Shown: piece by piece, positions 8,801 through 16,189 of the stretch
Position numbering within the stretch: position 1 is the first letter of the stretch
How the letters are laid out: every line of letters begins with the position of its first letter
Assembly: GCF_018403245.1 (NCBI RefSeq)
Contig: NZ_BOSH01000006.1
Location: 248,001-312,000, forward strand
Direction: 5' to 3'
From: Paenibacillus sp. J2TS4
Lineage (GTDB): Bacteria > Bacillota > Bacilli > Paenibacillales > NBRC-103111
Length of the DNA stretch: 64,000 nt
The notes under the pieces: generated by a model
The model's database searches: none
Told to the model about the DNA's origin: nothing
Seen by the model: the letters and a program-made list of their open reading frames with translations, nothing else
Program-made: the position numbers and the translations under genes

Positions 8801-9343
8801 TTAACGGGTCGAAGTCATAAAATGGACATCGGCCGCCGGAATCCGCTCCCCTTGCAAAGCAATGAATTTCCCATCCTGCCACTGCAGAAAGAAGTAGCGG
8901 TCCCCGGTAGAAAAATAACGCCAAATCATCAGTTCATCGTTTTGGCGGAAGTCGGTGTTTCCTTCGGTCCGCGTAATATCCTTGCGGTAATGCTCCAGCT
9001 CGTATTCCACTTCCCCATCGACCACCAATTGAGTGGGAATATCGTCCGGATCATCCAGCGAGCCTTCGAGAAACTGGCAGAGAAAGCATTCATAGGTCCG
9101 GCCTTTCTCCACCAGAAGACAGCATATTTGTTGCCCGTTCTGTAAATAATAGGCATAGCGGTGAGGAGCGAAGCCGCGATCAAAATAAACGACTTTACCG
9201 CTAATAACGTATTGCTCCAATTCGACTGTCACGATATCGCCAACGGAAGCCTCCTCCATAGGATGGTTAACCGTCTTGTCAGCCTGAGCCGGTTCTTCTT
9301 TATGGCTTTTTATAATGGAACCGATTCTTTTGAGAATGGACAT
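8801..9343 (-). CDS. DUF4178 domain protein
   Basis: 180 residues, ATG at 9343. A charged leader of about 30 residues precedes one beta-rich domain with repeated tryptophans and aromatic strands (W-R-Y-F, F-F-L-Q-W), matching the DUF4178 pattern. No signal peptide or membrane helix is seen, so it is cytosolic. It is the first gene of a two-gene operon with the DUF4247 lipoprotein, which suggests an envelope-related role. That is inference; no enzyme motif is visible. Confidence 0.75.
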   Translation of the reverse strand: MSILKRIGSIIKSHKEEPAQADKTVNHPMEEASVGDIVTVELEQYVISGKVVYFDRGFAPHRYAYYLQNGQQICCLLVEKGRTYECFLCQFLEGSLDDPDDIPTQLVVDGEVEYELEHYRKDITRTEGNTDFRQNDELMIWRYFSTGDRYFFLQWQDGKFIALQGERIPAADVHFMTSTR

Positions 9344-9741
9344 GGAATCAACGCTCCCCCGTATAATCTATATTGTCGGTACAAAAATTACAGTCCCCGG
9401 AGTGGACAAGAAAGAGGTCTGCAAATTAACTTGGCTGTGTTTTCCTTAGGATTACATACGTATAAGGGGCATCTTCGGTTTCATGAAGTAATAAAAAGGG
9501 TAATTAAGAGCAACGGAACTGGTCAATGATAGATCGGATATGATATACTTTCTATTATTGTTCTTAAGTACGGCTGTTCGGCGGTATTTTCCCGGTACCC
9601 GAGGAAAATGCTTTTTTGTTTGTCGATTAGTTTGCACCTTCTTAATAAGGGAACGATATAAAATAGAAATTGTCGCACCGTCGCACTTAAGGGAAGAAGA
9701 CTGGGTGACTTTTGCCCGACAGAAAAAGGAGACTGAAACAT
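9344..9741. other. 398-bp divergent intergenic region with long helicase leader
   Basis: No convincing gene is found. The region must hold the divergent promoters of the DUF4178 operon and the helicase gene. A TATACT hexamer near 9543 is a possible helicase -10. That would leave a 5' untranslated leader near 190 bases, as is common for cold-inducible DEAD-box genes. No riboswitch class was recognised. Confidence 0.4.
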
Positions 9742-11289
9742 TTGAAAAATTTCCAAGAATTTGGACTGGAGCCGAAAGTTCTAAAAGCGATTACTGAAAT
9801 GGGCTTTGAGGAAGCAACCCCAATCCAAGCCAAAACGATTCCACTTGCTATGCAAGAGTTGGACCTGATCGGACAGGCACAAACCGGAACAGGGAAAACC
9901 GCTGCATTCAGCGTACCGCTAATTCATAAAATCAAGCCTTCCGAGGATAAAATCGTTGCTCTCGTCATGTGTCCGACACGGGAGCTTGCGATCCAGGTAG
10001 CGGAGGAAATCGAGAAGCTGGGACGCTTTAAAGGGATTCGTTCCTTGCCGATCTATGGCGGACAAGATATTGTTAAACAAATTCGCGCTTTGAAGAAGCG
10101 CCCGCAAATTATTATCGGAACACCCGGCCGTCTGCTGGATCATATCAATAGGAAGACCATTAAGTTGGAAGACGTTCGCACGGTCGTATTGGACGAGGCT
10201 GACGAAATGCTCGACATGGGCTTCATGGAGGATATTCAATCCATCCTGAGTCTGGTGCCTGACGAGCGGCACACGATGCTTTTCTCGGCTACGATGCCCC
10301 CCAACATTCAGAAGCTCGCTCAGCAATTTCTTAATAACCCGCAGCACGTCTCGGTTATTCCGAAGCAAGTTAGCGCACCGTTAATTCAGCAAGCGTACAT
10401 CGAGGTTCACGAGAAGCAAAAATTCGAAGCTTTATGTCGCCTGATCGACATGGAAGCTCCGGATCTCGCTATTATATTCGGCAGAACCAAACGGCGTGTT
10501 GATGAGCTGTCAGAGGCACTGCAAAAACGCGGCTACTCTGCGGAAGGTCTGCATGGAGACCTGTCCCAGAACCAGCGGGACACCGTTATGCGGAAATTCA
10601 GAGACGGCAGCATCGACGTTCTGGTAGCTACCGACGTTGCCGCTCGCGGGCTTGATGTATCGGGAGTATCCCATGTCGTCAATTTCGACCTGCCGCAGGA
10701 TCCTGAAAGCTATGTGCACAGAATCGGCCGTACAGGCCGTGCAGGGAAGGAAGGAACGGCCTGGACATTCGTGACGCCTAGAGAAATCGATCATCTGCAT
10801 TTCATCGAACGGGTTACGCGTCACCGGATTGCGCGGAAGCCGCTTCCTTCTCTGGCAGAGGCGATTGAAGGCAAGCAGCGCGTGACTGCCGAGCGGCTGA
10901 TCGAAGTCATTAATAACGATGGCGCTCAGCAGTATAAAGGCGTCGCCATTCAACTGCTGGAGCAGTATGATTCCGTCAATCTGCTTGCTGCGGCAATCAA
11001 GCTGCTGACCGGAGAAGCGAGAGAAGTCAACATCGAGCTGACTCCGGAGGATCCGATCCGCGCCAAGAAGCGTCGCCCGGACGTTCGCAACTCGGGCAGA
11101 AGACCGAGCGGCAACTTCAACCGTTCCGGATTCCGCCGCAATGATCGTCAAGGCGGCGGTGGATACGGTGGCGGATCCCGTTATTCCCGTCGAGACGGCG
11201 ACTACCGCCGGGATGGCGATACTCGTTCCAGCCGTAATTATGGCGGCGGACGTGACAGTCACCGCAGCTCCTATTCCAGGAACGACTAA
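9742..11289 (+). CDS. cshA: DEAD-box ATP-dependent RNA helicase, CshA type
   Basis: 515 residues from the TTG at 9742, chosen because AAAAGGAGA lies just upstream and the protein then begins at the usual F-x-x-F/L Q-motif. An in-frame TTG at 9712 lacks a ribosome site. Motifs are in order: Q motif with ATPIQ (25-29), Walker A AQTGTGKT (46-53), PTRELA, TPGR, DEAD (151-154), SAT (182-184), ARGLDV and HRIGRTGR (326-333). The last 80 residues are rich in Arg, Gly, Tyr and Ser, typical of RNA-binding tails. It probably unwinds RNA in ribosome assembly and mRNA decay, including in the cold. Terminator at 11301. Confidence 0.92.
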   Translation: MKNFQEFGLEPKVLKAITEMGFEEATPIQAKTIPLAMQELDLIGQAQTGTGKTAAFSVPLIHKIKPSEDKIVALVMCPTRELAIQVAEEIEKLGRFKGIRSLPIYGGQDIVKQIRALKKRPQIIIGTPGRLLDHINRKTIKLEDVRTVVLDEADEMLDMGFMEDIQSILSLVPDERHTMLFSATMPPNIQKLAQQFLNNPQHVSVIPKQVSAPLIQQAYIEVHEKQKFEALCRLIDMEAPDLAIIFGRTKRRVDELSEALQKRGYSAEGLHGDLSQNQRDTVMRKFRDGSIDVLVATDVAARGLDVSGVSHVVNFDLPQDPESYVHRIGRTGRAGKEGTAWTFVTPREIDHLHFIERVTRHRIARKPLPSLAEAIEGKQRVTAERLIEVINNDGAQQYKGVAIQLLEQYDSVNLLAAAIKLLTGEAREVNIELTPEDPIRAKKRRPDVRNSGRRPSGNFNRSGFRRNDRQGGGGYGGGSRYSRRDGDYRRDGDTRSSRNYGGGRDSHRSSYSRND

Positions 11290-11300
11290 TGGATTACATC

Positions 11301-11350
11301 AATCTCTTGCGCTGTGGATTTATTCCGCTTGGCGCAAGAGATTTTTTTTA
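11301..11350 (+). terminator. Terminator of helicase gene
   Basis: AATCTCTTGCGC and GCGCAAGAGATT form a perfect 12-base stem followed by seven T, immediately after the helicase stop codon. Confidence 0.92.
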
Positions 11351-11449
11351 AGTAGCCGCTTTCTCTTTCCCCTATCGATTTAAGAGAAAATAAGCTATAA
11401 TAGACGAATGTGAATTAGGCAGACTCAATATTCGAAGGAGGAAACTGGC

Positions 11450-12325
11450 TTGGAATTCCGCGGACTAATGGGGGGCTTTTACCGCATCTCCGAATGGATA
11501 ATGAGGTTATCGGTCACCAATATTTTATGGGTGGTTTGCTCGTTACCTTTTTTCTATTTACTGCTTGTTGTTTTCCTGAACCCGGAGATGGTGGAGAATC
11601 CGGATCTATTCAAACAAGGCTTGTTCCTGATCGGAGTCGTGTCTCCTTTCACTCTTGTTCCTGCTACGGCGGCCGTCTTCACGGTAGCTCGTAAATGGGT
11701 AACGGGGGACGTTGACGTACCGCTATTGAAAACGTTTTTTCGAGGCTATAAGGAAAATTACCTGCAGAGTATGCTGGGGGGGATTGCCTACCTGATTCTG
11801 ACGGGCATTCTCTATGTCAATTATCAGTTTTACGGAAATCAGGAAGGTACGCTGAGCCTGTTATCCTATTTATTCATTACTCTGTTTGTTATTTTGGTCG
11901 CCTCGTTCTTTAATTATCTGTCGATTATGGTTCATTTTCATATGAAATTCTGGCAGATTCTTAAAAACAGCTTATTGATAACGATTGGCCGGCCGATTGC
12001 ATCGATCATCATCATTATTTCCAATGTAGCTATCGTTATGATCAGCTTTAAGTATAACTTCCTCATTCCGTTCTTCATGGGGAGTGTAATCGCGATAGTT
12101 ACTTTCTGGCACTTCCACCGTGGCTTCATTAAGCTTCAGGAGCAGCGCGAGAAGCTGGAGCAGATGGAAGCCGAGAGAGAACAGGAAGAGCAGGAGGAAC
12201 GGGAGAGAGAGGATACGGAACGGCCAGAAGAGGAGCCTGCCGATTCCAGAGACGAGTCTTCCATGGACGATTCCCGCTCAGACCGCTCCGAACAAACGGA
12301 GCCTGAGAACAACAATAAGCGATAA
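11450..12325 (+). CDS. YesL/DUF624 family membrane protein
   Basis: 291 residues, TTG start at 11450 behind AAGGAGGAAACTGGC. Five or six hydrophobic helices span residues 15-215. The pattern near the N-terminus (LWVVCSLP then PATAA after the second helix) is that of DUF624/YesL proteins, which often accompany sugar transporters. The last 75 residues are an extremely charged Glu/Arg/Asp/Ser tail, probably cytoplasmic coiled coil then disordered, longer than in typical YesL. No transporter gene is adjacent. The role is not known. Confidence 0.8.
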   Translation: MEFRGLMGGFYRISEWIMRLSVTNILWVVCSLPFFYLLLVVFLNPEMVENPDLFKQGLFLIGVVSPFTLVPATAAVFTVARKWVTGDVDVPLLKTFFRGYKENYLQSMLGGIAYLILTGILYVNYQFYGNQEGTLSLLSYLFITLFVILVASFFNYLSIMVHFHMKFWQILKNSLLITIGRPIASIIIIISNVAIVMISFKYNFLIPFFMGSVIAIVTFWHFHRGFIKLQEQREKLEQMEAEREQEEQEEREREDTERPEEEPADSRDESSMDDSRSDRSEQTEPENNNKR

Positions 12326-12403
12326 GATCGGAAATTAAAGATTCATCCGGTCAGGTCGGCAGCGGCTTAACGCTTCGGTCACAAATTGGATGAACGTTTG
12401 AGG

Positions 12404-12432
12404 TTTACTTTTTGCCATCCAATCCTTATAAT
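12404..12432 (+). promoter_or_regulatory. Promoter of 6S RNA
   Basis: TTTACT (12404-12409) and a perfect TATAAT (12427-12432) are separated by 17 bases. Transcription should start near 12440-12450, at the 5' end of the predicted 6S RNA. Confidence 0.75.
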
Positions 12433-12448
12433 AAGTAATACAGTTTTA

Positions 12449-12628
12449 CATCCTGCGATGTGCGTTACGGTTTACGTTGTTTTGAACCAATGTATGTTTC
12501 TAGGGAGTTCTATATTGTGATGCGGCTGACCTGCCCCCTAAAGGGGACTTCAAAAGCACCGCTGCGGACACCCACCTGCGAGAGCGGGTTTCGAAACAAG
12601 AAAATCGGACGGCATTTGCGGGTTTTCT
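12449..12628 (+). ncRNA. ssrS: 6S RNA (SsrS), regulator of sigma-A RNA polymerase
   Basis: About 180 nucleotides of non-coding sequence with features I recognise from Firmicutes 6S RNA: an early GTTTTGAACCAATGTATG, then AGGGAGTT, GGCTGACCTGCC, GGACTTC, GGACACCCACCTGCGAG and GCGGGTTTC in the known order. The ends pair (CCTGCGA near 12452 with TTTGCGGG near 12615-12622). A consensus sigma-A promoter is correctly placed upstream. 6S RNA mimics an open promoter and sequesters housekeeping RNA polymerase in stationary phase. The assignment rests on remembered family sequence and has not been tested with a covariance model. Confidence 0.8.
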
Positions 12629-12716
12629 TTACTCGCAATAACAACAACACGACGAATGATCCGCCCAATTGCTATGGGCAAGCCTTCGGGCTCACCTAGC
12701 TTAAGGCGATAACGTC

Positions 12717-12759
12717 TGCCGCCATTCGCGTATTTTGCGGACGGCGGCATTTATTCTTT
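12717..12759 (+). terminator. Terminator between 6S RNA and transaldolase gene
   Basis: TGCCGCC (12717-12723) pairs with GGCGGCA (12743-12749), with a CGC/GCG inner pair, followed by TTTATTCTTT. It lies about 90 bases beyond the mature 6S end and could end its precursor. A smaller AGCC-TTCG-GGCT hairpin sits at about 12681-12692. Confidence 0.65.
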
Positions 12760-12852
12760 GTGTTGCCATGCGTGCTACATAACTGGCGCAGTTTAAATAA
12801 GCTCCTCGGGTGGAGCTTTACATTTAACTTACAATAAGGAGGTTTTTGCCGC

Positions 12853-13509
12853 ATGAAGATTTTCCTTGATTCGGCTAACGTGGAAGAGGTAAGAAAAGCA
12901 CACGAGCTTGGAGTCATTTCGGGGATTACGACTAACCCGTCGCTGATTGCCAAAGAAGGACGAGACATATTTGAAACGATTAAAGAAATGGTTTCGATTG
13001 TTGGCGATCTTCCGATCAGTGCTGAGGTTATCAGTCTAAATGCAGATGAGATGGTTGAGCAAGGGAAGAAATTAGTCGAACTCGGATCGGGGATCGTCGT
13101 TAAAGTTCCTATGTGCGAAGAAGGCTTGAAGGCGACTCACCGTTTCAGCCAATTGGGAATCAAGACGAATGTCACTCTGGTATTCTCCTCGACTCAAGCA
13201 CTGTTGGCCGCCAGAGCGGGCGCGACTTACGTATCCCCGTTCATCGGCCGTCTGGATGATATTAACATGGTGGGAATAAACCTGATCGAAGAAGTGAGCA
13301 GCATCTTTAAAACTCACCAAATCGAGACGGAAATTATTTCGGCCAGCATCCGTCACTCTACGCACGTCATTGAAGCAGCTCTCGTAGGAGCGCACATTGC
13401 AACCATGCCTTACAAAGTTATTCAACAAATGACCAAGCACCCATTAACCGATGCAGGAATCCAGAAGTTTACTGAGGATTGGGAGAACGCCAAGCTGGGA
13501 ACTTTTTGA
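12853..13509 (+). CDS. Transaldolase, small (FSA/TalC) family
   Basis: 218 residues, ATG at 12853 behind AAGGAGG. The sequence covers a full FSA/TalC-type barrel: LDSAN at 5-9, TTNPSL at 26-31 and the Schiff-base lysine in VVKVP (Lys84). These short decameric enzymes transfer a dihydroxyacetone unit between sugar phosphates in the non-oxidative pentose phosphate pathway; some instead act as fructose-6-phosphate aldolases. In Firmicutes transaldolase is the usual assignment, but the sequence alone does not decide. Single gene downstream of the 6S RNA. Confidence 0.88.
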   Translation: MKIFLDSANVEEVRKAHELGVISGITTNPSLIAKEGRDIFETIKEMVSIVGDLPISAEVISLNADEMVEQGKKLVELGSGIVVKVPMCEEGLKATHRFSQLGIKTNVTLVFSSTQALLAARAGATYVSPFIGRLDDINMVGINLIEEVSSIFKTHQIETEIISASIRHSTHVIEAALVGAHIATMPYKVIQQMTKHPLTDAGIQKFTEDWENAKLGTF

Positions 13510-13563
13510 TTTTGGTTAGCGGGAGGTTGTCTCCCTAAATCTTGCAGCCTCATAGGAAGAATT

Positions 13564-13640
13564 GAAGTGCAAAAGTACCTCTTAAATCGAGCCTTTTCCC
13601 AAAAGCGGGGAATGAAGTGCAAAAGTACCCTCTAATTTAA
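13564..13640 (+). repeat. Repeat D: two copies of GAAGTGCAAAAGTACC
   Basis: GAAGTGCAAAAGTACC occurs at 13564 and again exactly 50 bases later at 13614, each followed by a C/T-rich CTCT stretch. The reverse complement of the core, GTACTTTTGCA, recurs at 60041, with looser copies at 60153 and 60204. The two units sit between the transaldolase stop and a strong hairpin. Confidence 0.7.
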
Positions 13641-13661
13641 CGAAATCGTGTAAATTAACAA

Positions 13662-13707
13662 GGGGCTATCCCACAAGTCATCTTCGGTGACTGGTGGGAT
13701 TAGCCCC
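13662..13707. terminator. Large two-step hairpin between convergent genes
   Basis: GGGGCTA...TAGCCCC encloses TCCCAC/GTGGGA and then AGTCA/TGACT around a short loop, giving about 18 paired bases. No long T-run follows on either strand, but its place between the convergent transaldolase and araC-type genes suggests transcript-end protection or bidirectional termination. Confidence 0.6.
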
Positions 13708-13718
13708 CATGGATTACA

Positions 13719-14564
13719 TTATTTGATCGATTTACGATATTGATCGGGAGTCATCCCGACCTGCTGCTTGAACAGACGGCTGAAATGAGCTGGATGCTTA
13801 AAGCCCACGAGATAACCGACCTGTGTTACCGATTGGCCTTGATCGAGCATGAACAGCATTTTTGCCTGATTTATTCTTCTTTGATACAAGTAGGTAAAAA
13901 TAGTTTGCCCGGTCACTTCGCGAAACAGCCTCGCCAAATAATATTTGCTCATATGCAGCTCCGCTTCCAATTGCTCCAAATGAATGCTTTCCGTGTAGCG
14001 GCTTTCGATGAAAGATAGAATGTTCTGCACCGTTCTCTCTTTTTCTTGCGGAAGCTCCTCCTGTTTCGCCATCTCTTCCTGGCACATTTCGTAAATAAGC
14101 AGGAGAAGCTCGATAAAGGCCAATCTTAGCTTATGATAGGAGAATAAATCATTCTTCCGGTAAAGGTTATTAATGCGCTCTAACAGCTGCTCCATCTCCG
14201 TTTTGCGCTCGCCATCCAGACGAAGGTGATGATTTCTGAGCACCTGGAACGGTTTTAGCAGATTGATATTCCTCGGCTTCTCCTCCAAGATTTGAATGAA
14301 GGAAGGATCGAATAAAAAATTGCTCCTTACATACTCTACATTGAGGTCTGTTCTGGGGCAGTGCGGAGTCATTCCGTTCATCAGAATGAAATCGCCGGGA
14401 ACGAGATCAATGACTTTATCTCCAAGCAGGTAGCTGCATTTTCCACTGTGAAAATAATAAATTTCGTACTGACTGTGCGAGTGAAAAGCAGGCTGGTTAA
14501 TCGGACGATTGTTCCGATAAACAAATCCGTTAAAGAGCGGGTAAGGATAGGAAGCGGTATACAT
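13719..14564 (-). CDS. AraC family transcriptional regulator
   Basis: 281 residues, ATG at 14564 with CGGAGG seven bases upstream. Residues 15-110 are a cupin-like sensor (H-x-H near 28-30, PGDFILMNG). Residues 185-281 hold two helix-turn-helix units (MSKYYLARLFREVTG, then GFKHPAHFSRLFKQQ) as in HTH_18. This layout is typical of regulators of sugar uptake or glycoside use. It is not next to a transporter. The promoter region carries GGAATAGCGTT (14663-14673), which also occurs upstream of the Gfo/Idh gene, hinting at a shared regulon. Confidence 0.88.
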   Translation of the reverse strand: MYTASYPYPLFNGFVYRNNRPINQPAFHSHSQYEIYYFHSGKCSYLLGDKVIDLVPGDFILMNGMTPHCPRTDLNVEYVRSNFLFDPSFIQILEEKPRNINLLKPFQVLRNHHLRLDGERKTEMEQLLERINNLYRKNDLFSYHKLRLAFIELLLLIYEMCQEEMAKQEELPQEKERTVQNILSFIESRYTESIHLEQLEAELHMSKYYLARLFREVTGQTIFTYLYQRRINQAKMLFMLDQGQSVTQVGYLVGFKHPAHFSRLFKQQVGMTPDQYRKSIK

Positions 14565-14730
14565 GGGTATCCTCCGAATCGTTCTTAGTCTCTCTCAGGA
14601 CGGACAGCTGCTGCCGTTTCCGCCCAAGACTTCGTTCGGAGCTATTATACTACAAATTTCAAGGAATAGCGTTAATGGAAAATAAGCCCGCTAATCCTTC
14701 TATATACTCGGCACTAAAGAATTCAAAGCT

Positions 14731-14822
14731 CATGAAGTGGAGAAAGAAAGATGCTTCCAGGGCGAGTTTTGGCTTTGTATTCCTACCACCCGACGGCCCA
14801 TCCAATAAATAAGGAATACAAA
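14731..14822 (+). repeat. Intergenic repeat B, copy 1, with stem-loop
   Basis: The first 57 bases of this copy are identical to the copy at 22183, and about 70 bases are near-identical. Key strings are CATGAAGTGGAGAAAGAAAG, TGCTTCCAGGGCGAG and GGCTTTGTATTCCTACCA. At its end TTTGTATTCCT pairs perfectly with AGGAATACAAA 29 bases later. Repeat A follows after six bases. No open frame is conserved between copies, so it acts as DNA or RNA. Confidence 0.75.
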
Positions 14823-14827
14823 ACAAG

Positions 14828-14882
14828 ATGTTTGAAGCTTCGGAGGCACTTTCCTTCGGAACGGAATGATCGCTTTCTTTAG
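14828..14882 (+). repeat. Intergenic repeat A, copy 2
   Basis: GATGTTTGAAGCTTCGGAGG followed by CACTTTCCTTCGGAACGGA and GCTTTCTTTAG. This copy is nearly identical to copy 3 at 22344, directly follows repeat B, and lies in the 406-base gap between the araC-type and Gfo/Idh genes. Confidence 0.75.
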
Positions 14883-14970
14883 TGCCACTTATATAACGGG
14901 CAGTAATGTCGAAATGCCGTGAAAAGTCAGGCTATTTCAAGTATCTCTATATAACCTTTATATATGGAGC

Positions 14971-15999
14971 TTAGTAGTTCAGCTTTACTTCTTGGCCAGT
15001 ACGAGCCGATTCGTAGATGGCGAGAATGAGCTTCACGGCCTTGCTCGCTTCTTCTCCGGTAATCATCGGATCGCGGTCTTCATGAATGGCCTGGATCAGA
15101 TCGTCCACAAGAACGAAGTGGCCGTCATTCGATATATTCGTAGCGCTGCTGCTAGCCGCGAGTGTTCCCTGAACTTCCGGAGCCTTCTCGTCGGAATCGG
15201 CGAATGACCATTCTTTGATGCCGCTGTCGCCAAAGATGATGGTTCCATTCTCGCCATGAACCTCAAAGCGAGTCTCCATTCCAGGATAGACGGATGTCGT
15301 TCCCTGAATGACACCATAGGCGCCGTTCTTGTATTTAACGGCAGCAACCGCTGTATCCTCCACTTCAATGGAACGGACGAGAGGTGCGGAATAGGCAAAG
15401 ACCGATTCGACATCGCCAACCATCCATTGAATCAGGTCCACGCCGTGAACCCCCTGATTCATCAGGGCGCCGCCTCCATCCAACTCCCAAGTGCCGCGCC
15501 AGCCTGCGCTGCGATAATATTCAGGGCTGCGGTAATATTTCAAATAAGCGTCTCCCAGCACCAGCTTGCCGAGCCTTCCTTGTTGAATGGCTTTGCGGGT
15601 TGCAATAGCTGCAGGGAATGTACGCCGCTGATAGACAACTCCCAGCTTGACCTGGCGTTCTCTTACCGTGCGAATCATTCGATCCATTTTATCCACAGTA
15701 ATATCCAGCGGCTTCTCGCAAAAAACATGCTTGCCTGCCTCGGCCGCGGCTATCGTTACTTCCGCGTGAATACCGCTTGGGACACAGACCGATACGATAT
15801 CAATGTCATCTCTTTGCAGCATTTTCTCATAGTCGGTGTAAATGTCTGTTACAGAATACTCTTCGGCTAATTTCTTCGCCTTCGACTCCTCTACGTCAAC
15901 GATAGCTGCCAGTTCAGCTTGCGGATTGGACGCAATCGCTTTAGCGTGGAAGGGGGCGATGACTCCTGCTCCAACGATGGCAAATCTAAGCTTTCTCAT
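14971..15999 (-). CDS. Gfo/Idh/MocA family oxidoreductase
   Basis: 342 residues from the ATG at 15999, which has AAGAGGTG eight bases upstream; a GTG at 16008 lies inside that ribosome site. The N-terminal Rossmann motif is GAGVIAPFH (about 10-18), followed by the family EKPLD motif (catalytic-pair lysine) and a C-terminal alpha/beta domain with GGGALMNQGVH. The enzyme should oxidise or epimerise a sugar, inositol or related polyol with NAD(P). Substrate not known. It is divergent from the GntR-SBP gene, and the palindrome in the shared control region suggests joint regulation. Confidence 0.88.
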   Translation of the reverse strand: MRKLRFAIVGAGVIAPFHAKAIASNPQAELAAIVDVEESKAKKLAEEYSVTDIYTDYEKMLQRDDIDIVSVCVPSGIHAEVTIAAAEAGKHVFCEKPLDITVDKMDRMIRTVRERQVKLGVVYQRRTFPAAIATRKAIQQGRLGKLVLGDAYLKYYRSPEYYRSAGWRGTWELDGGGALMNQGVHGVDLIQWMVGDVESVFAYSAPLVRSIEVEDTAVAAVKYKNGAYGVIQGTTSVYPGMETRFEVHGENGTIIFGDSGIKEWSFADSDEKAPEVQGTLAASSSATNISNDGHFVLVDDLIQAIHEDRDPMITGEEASKAVKLILAIYESARTGQEVKLNY

Positions 16000-16066
16000 G
16001 CCGGTCACCTCTTAACAGTTCATTTGTCATCCGTCACTGCTCCGGACTCCTATCGATAGCCTAGCA

Positions 16067-16084
16067 TAAACGGAATAGCGTTTA
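16067..16084. promoter_or_regulatory. Operator-like palindrome between Gfo/Idh and gntR-type genes
   Basis: TAAACG-N6-CGTTTA is a perfect 6+6 inverted repeat in the 190-base divergent region, 68 bases from the Gfo/Idh start. Its right half contains GGAATAGCGTT, also found before the araC-type gene. It is a candidate site for the GntR-SBP regulator or the AraC protein; cre is a weaker alternative. Confidence 0.5.
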
Positions 16085-16189
16085 CTTGACTCTCCTTTAC
16101 CGGAATGTCCTTTCTTTTGACTATCGTTGGCCTGTTAAGGTAATCTGAGAACAAATAGGTGTGTAGAACTGGATGGTGAAATTAAAATA

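Noticed and set aside
12460..12750. Open frames over the 6S region on both strands
   Set aside because: They lack ribosome sites and cover a structured RNA gene and its terminator.
13564..13640. CRISPR array
   Set aside because: Only two short direct repeats with one 34-base spacer, no cas genes in the window, and related motifs occur singly elsewhere.
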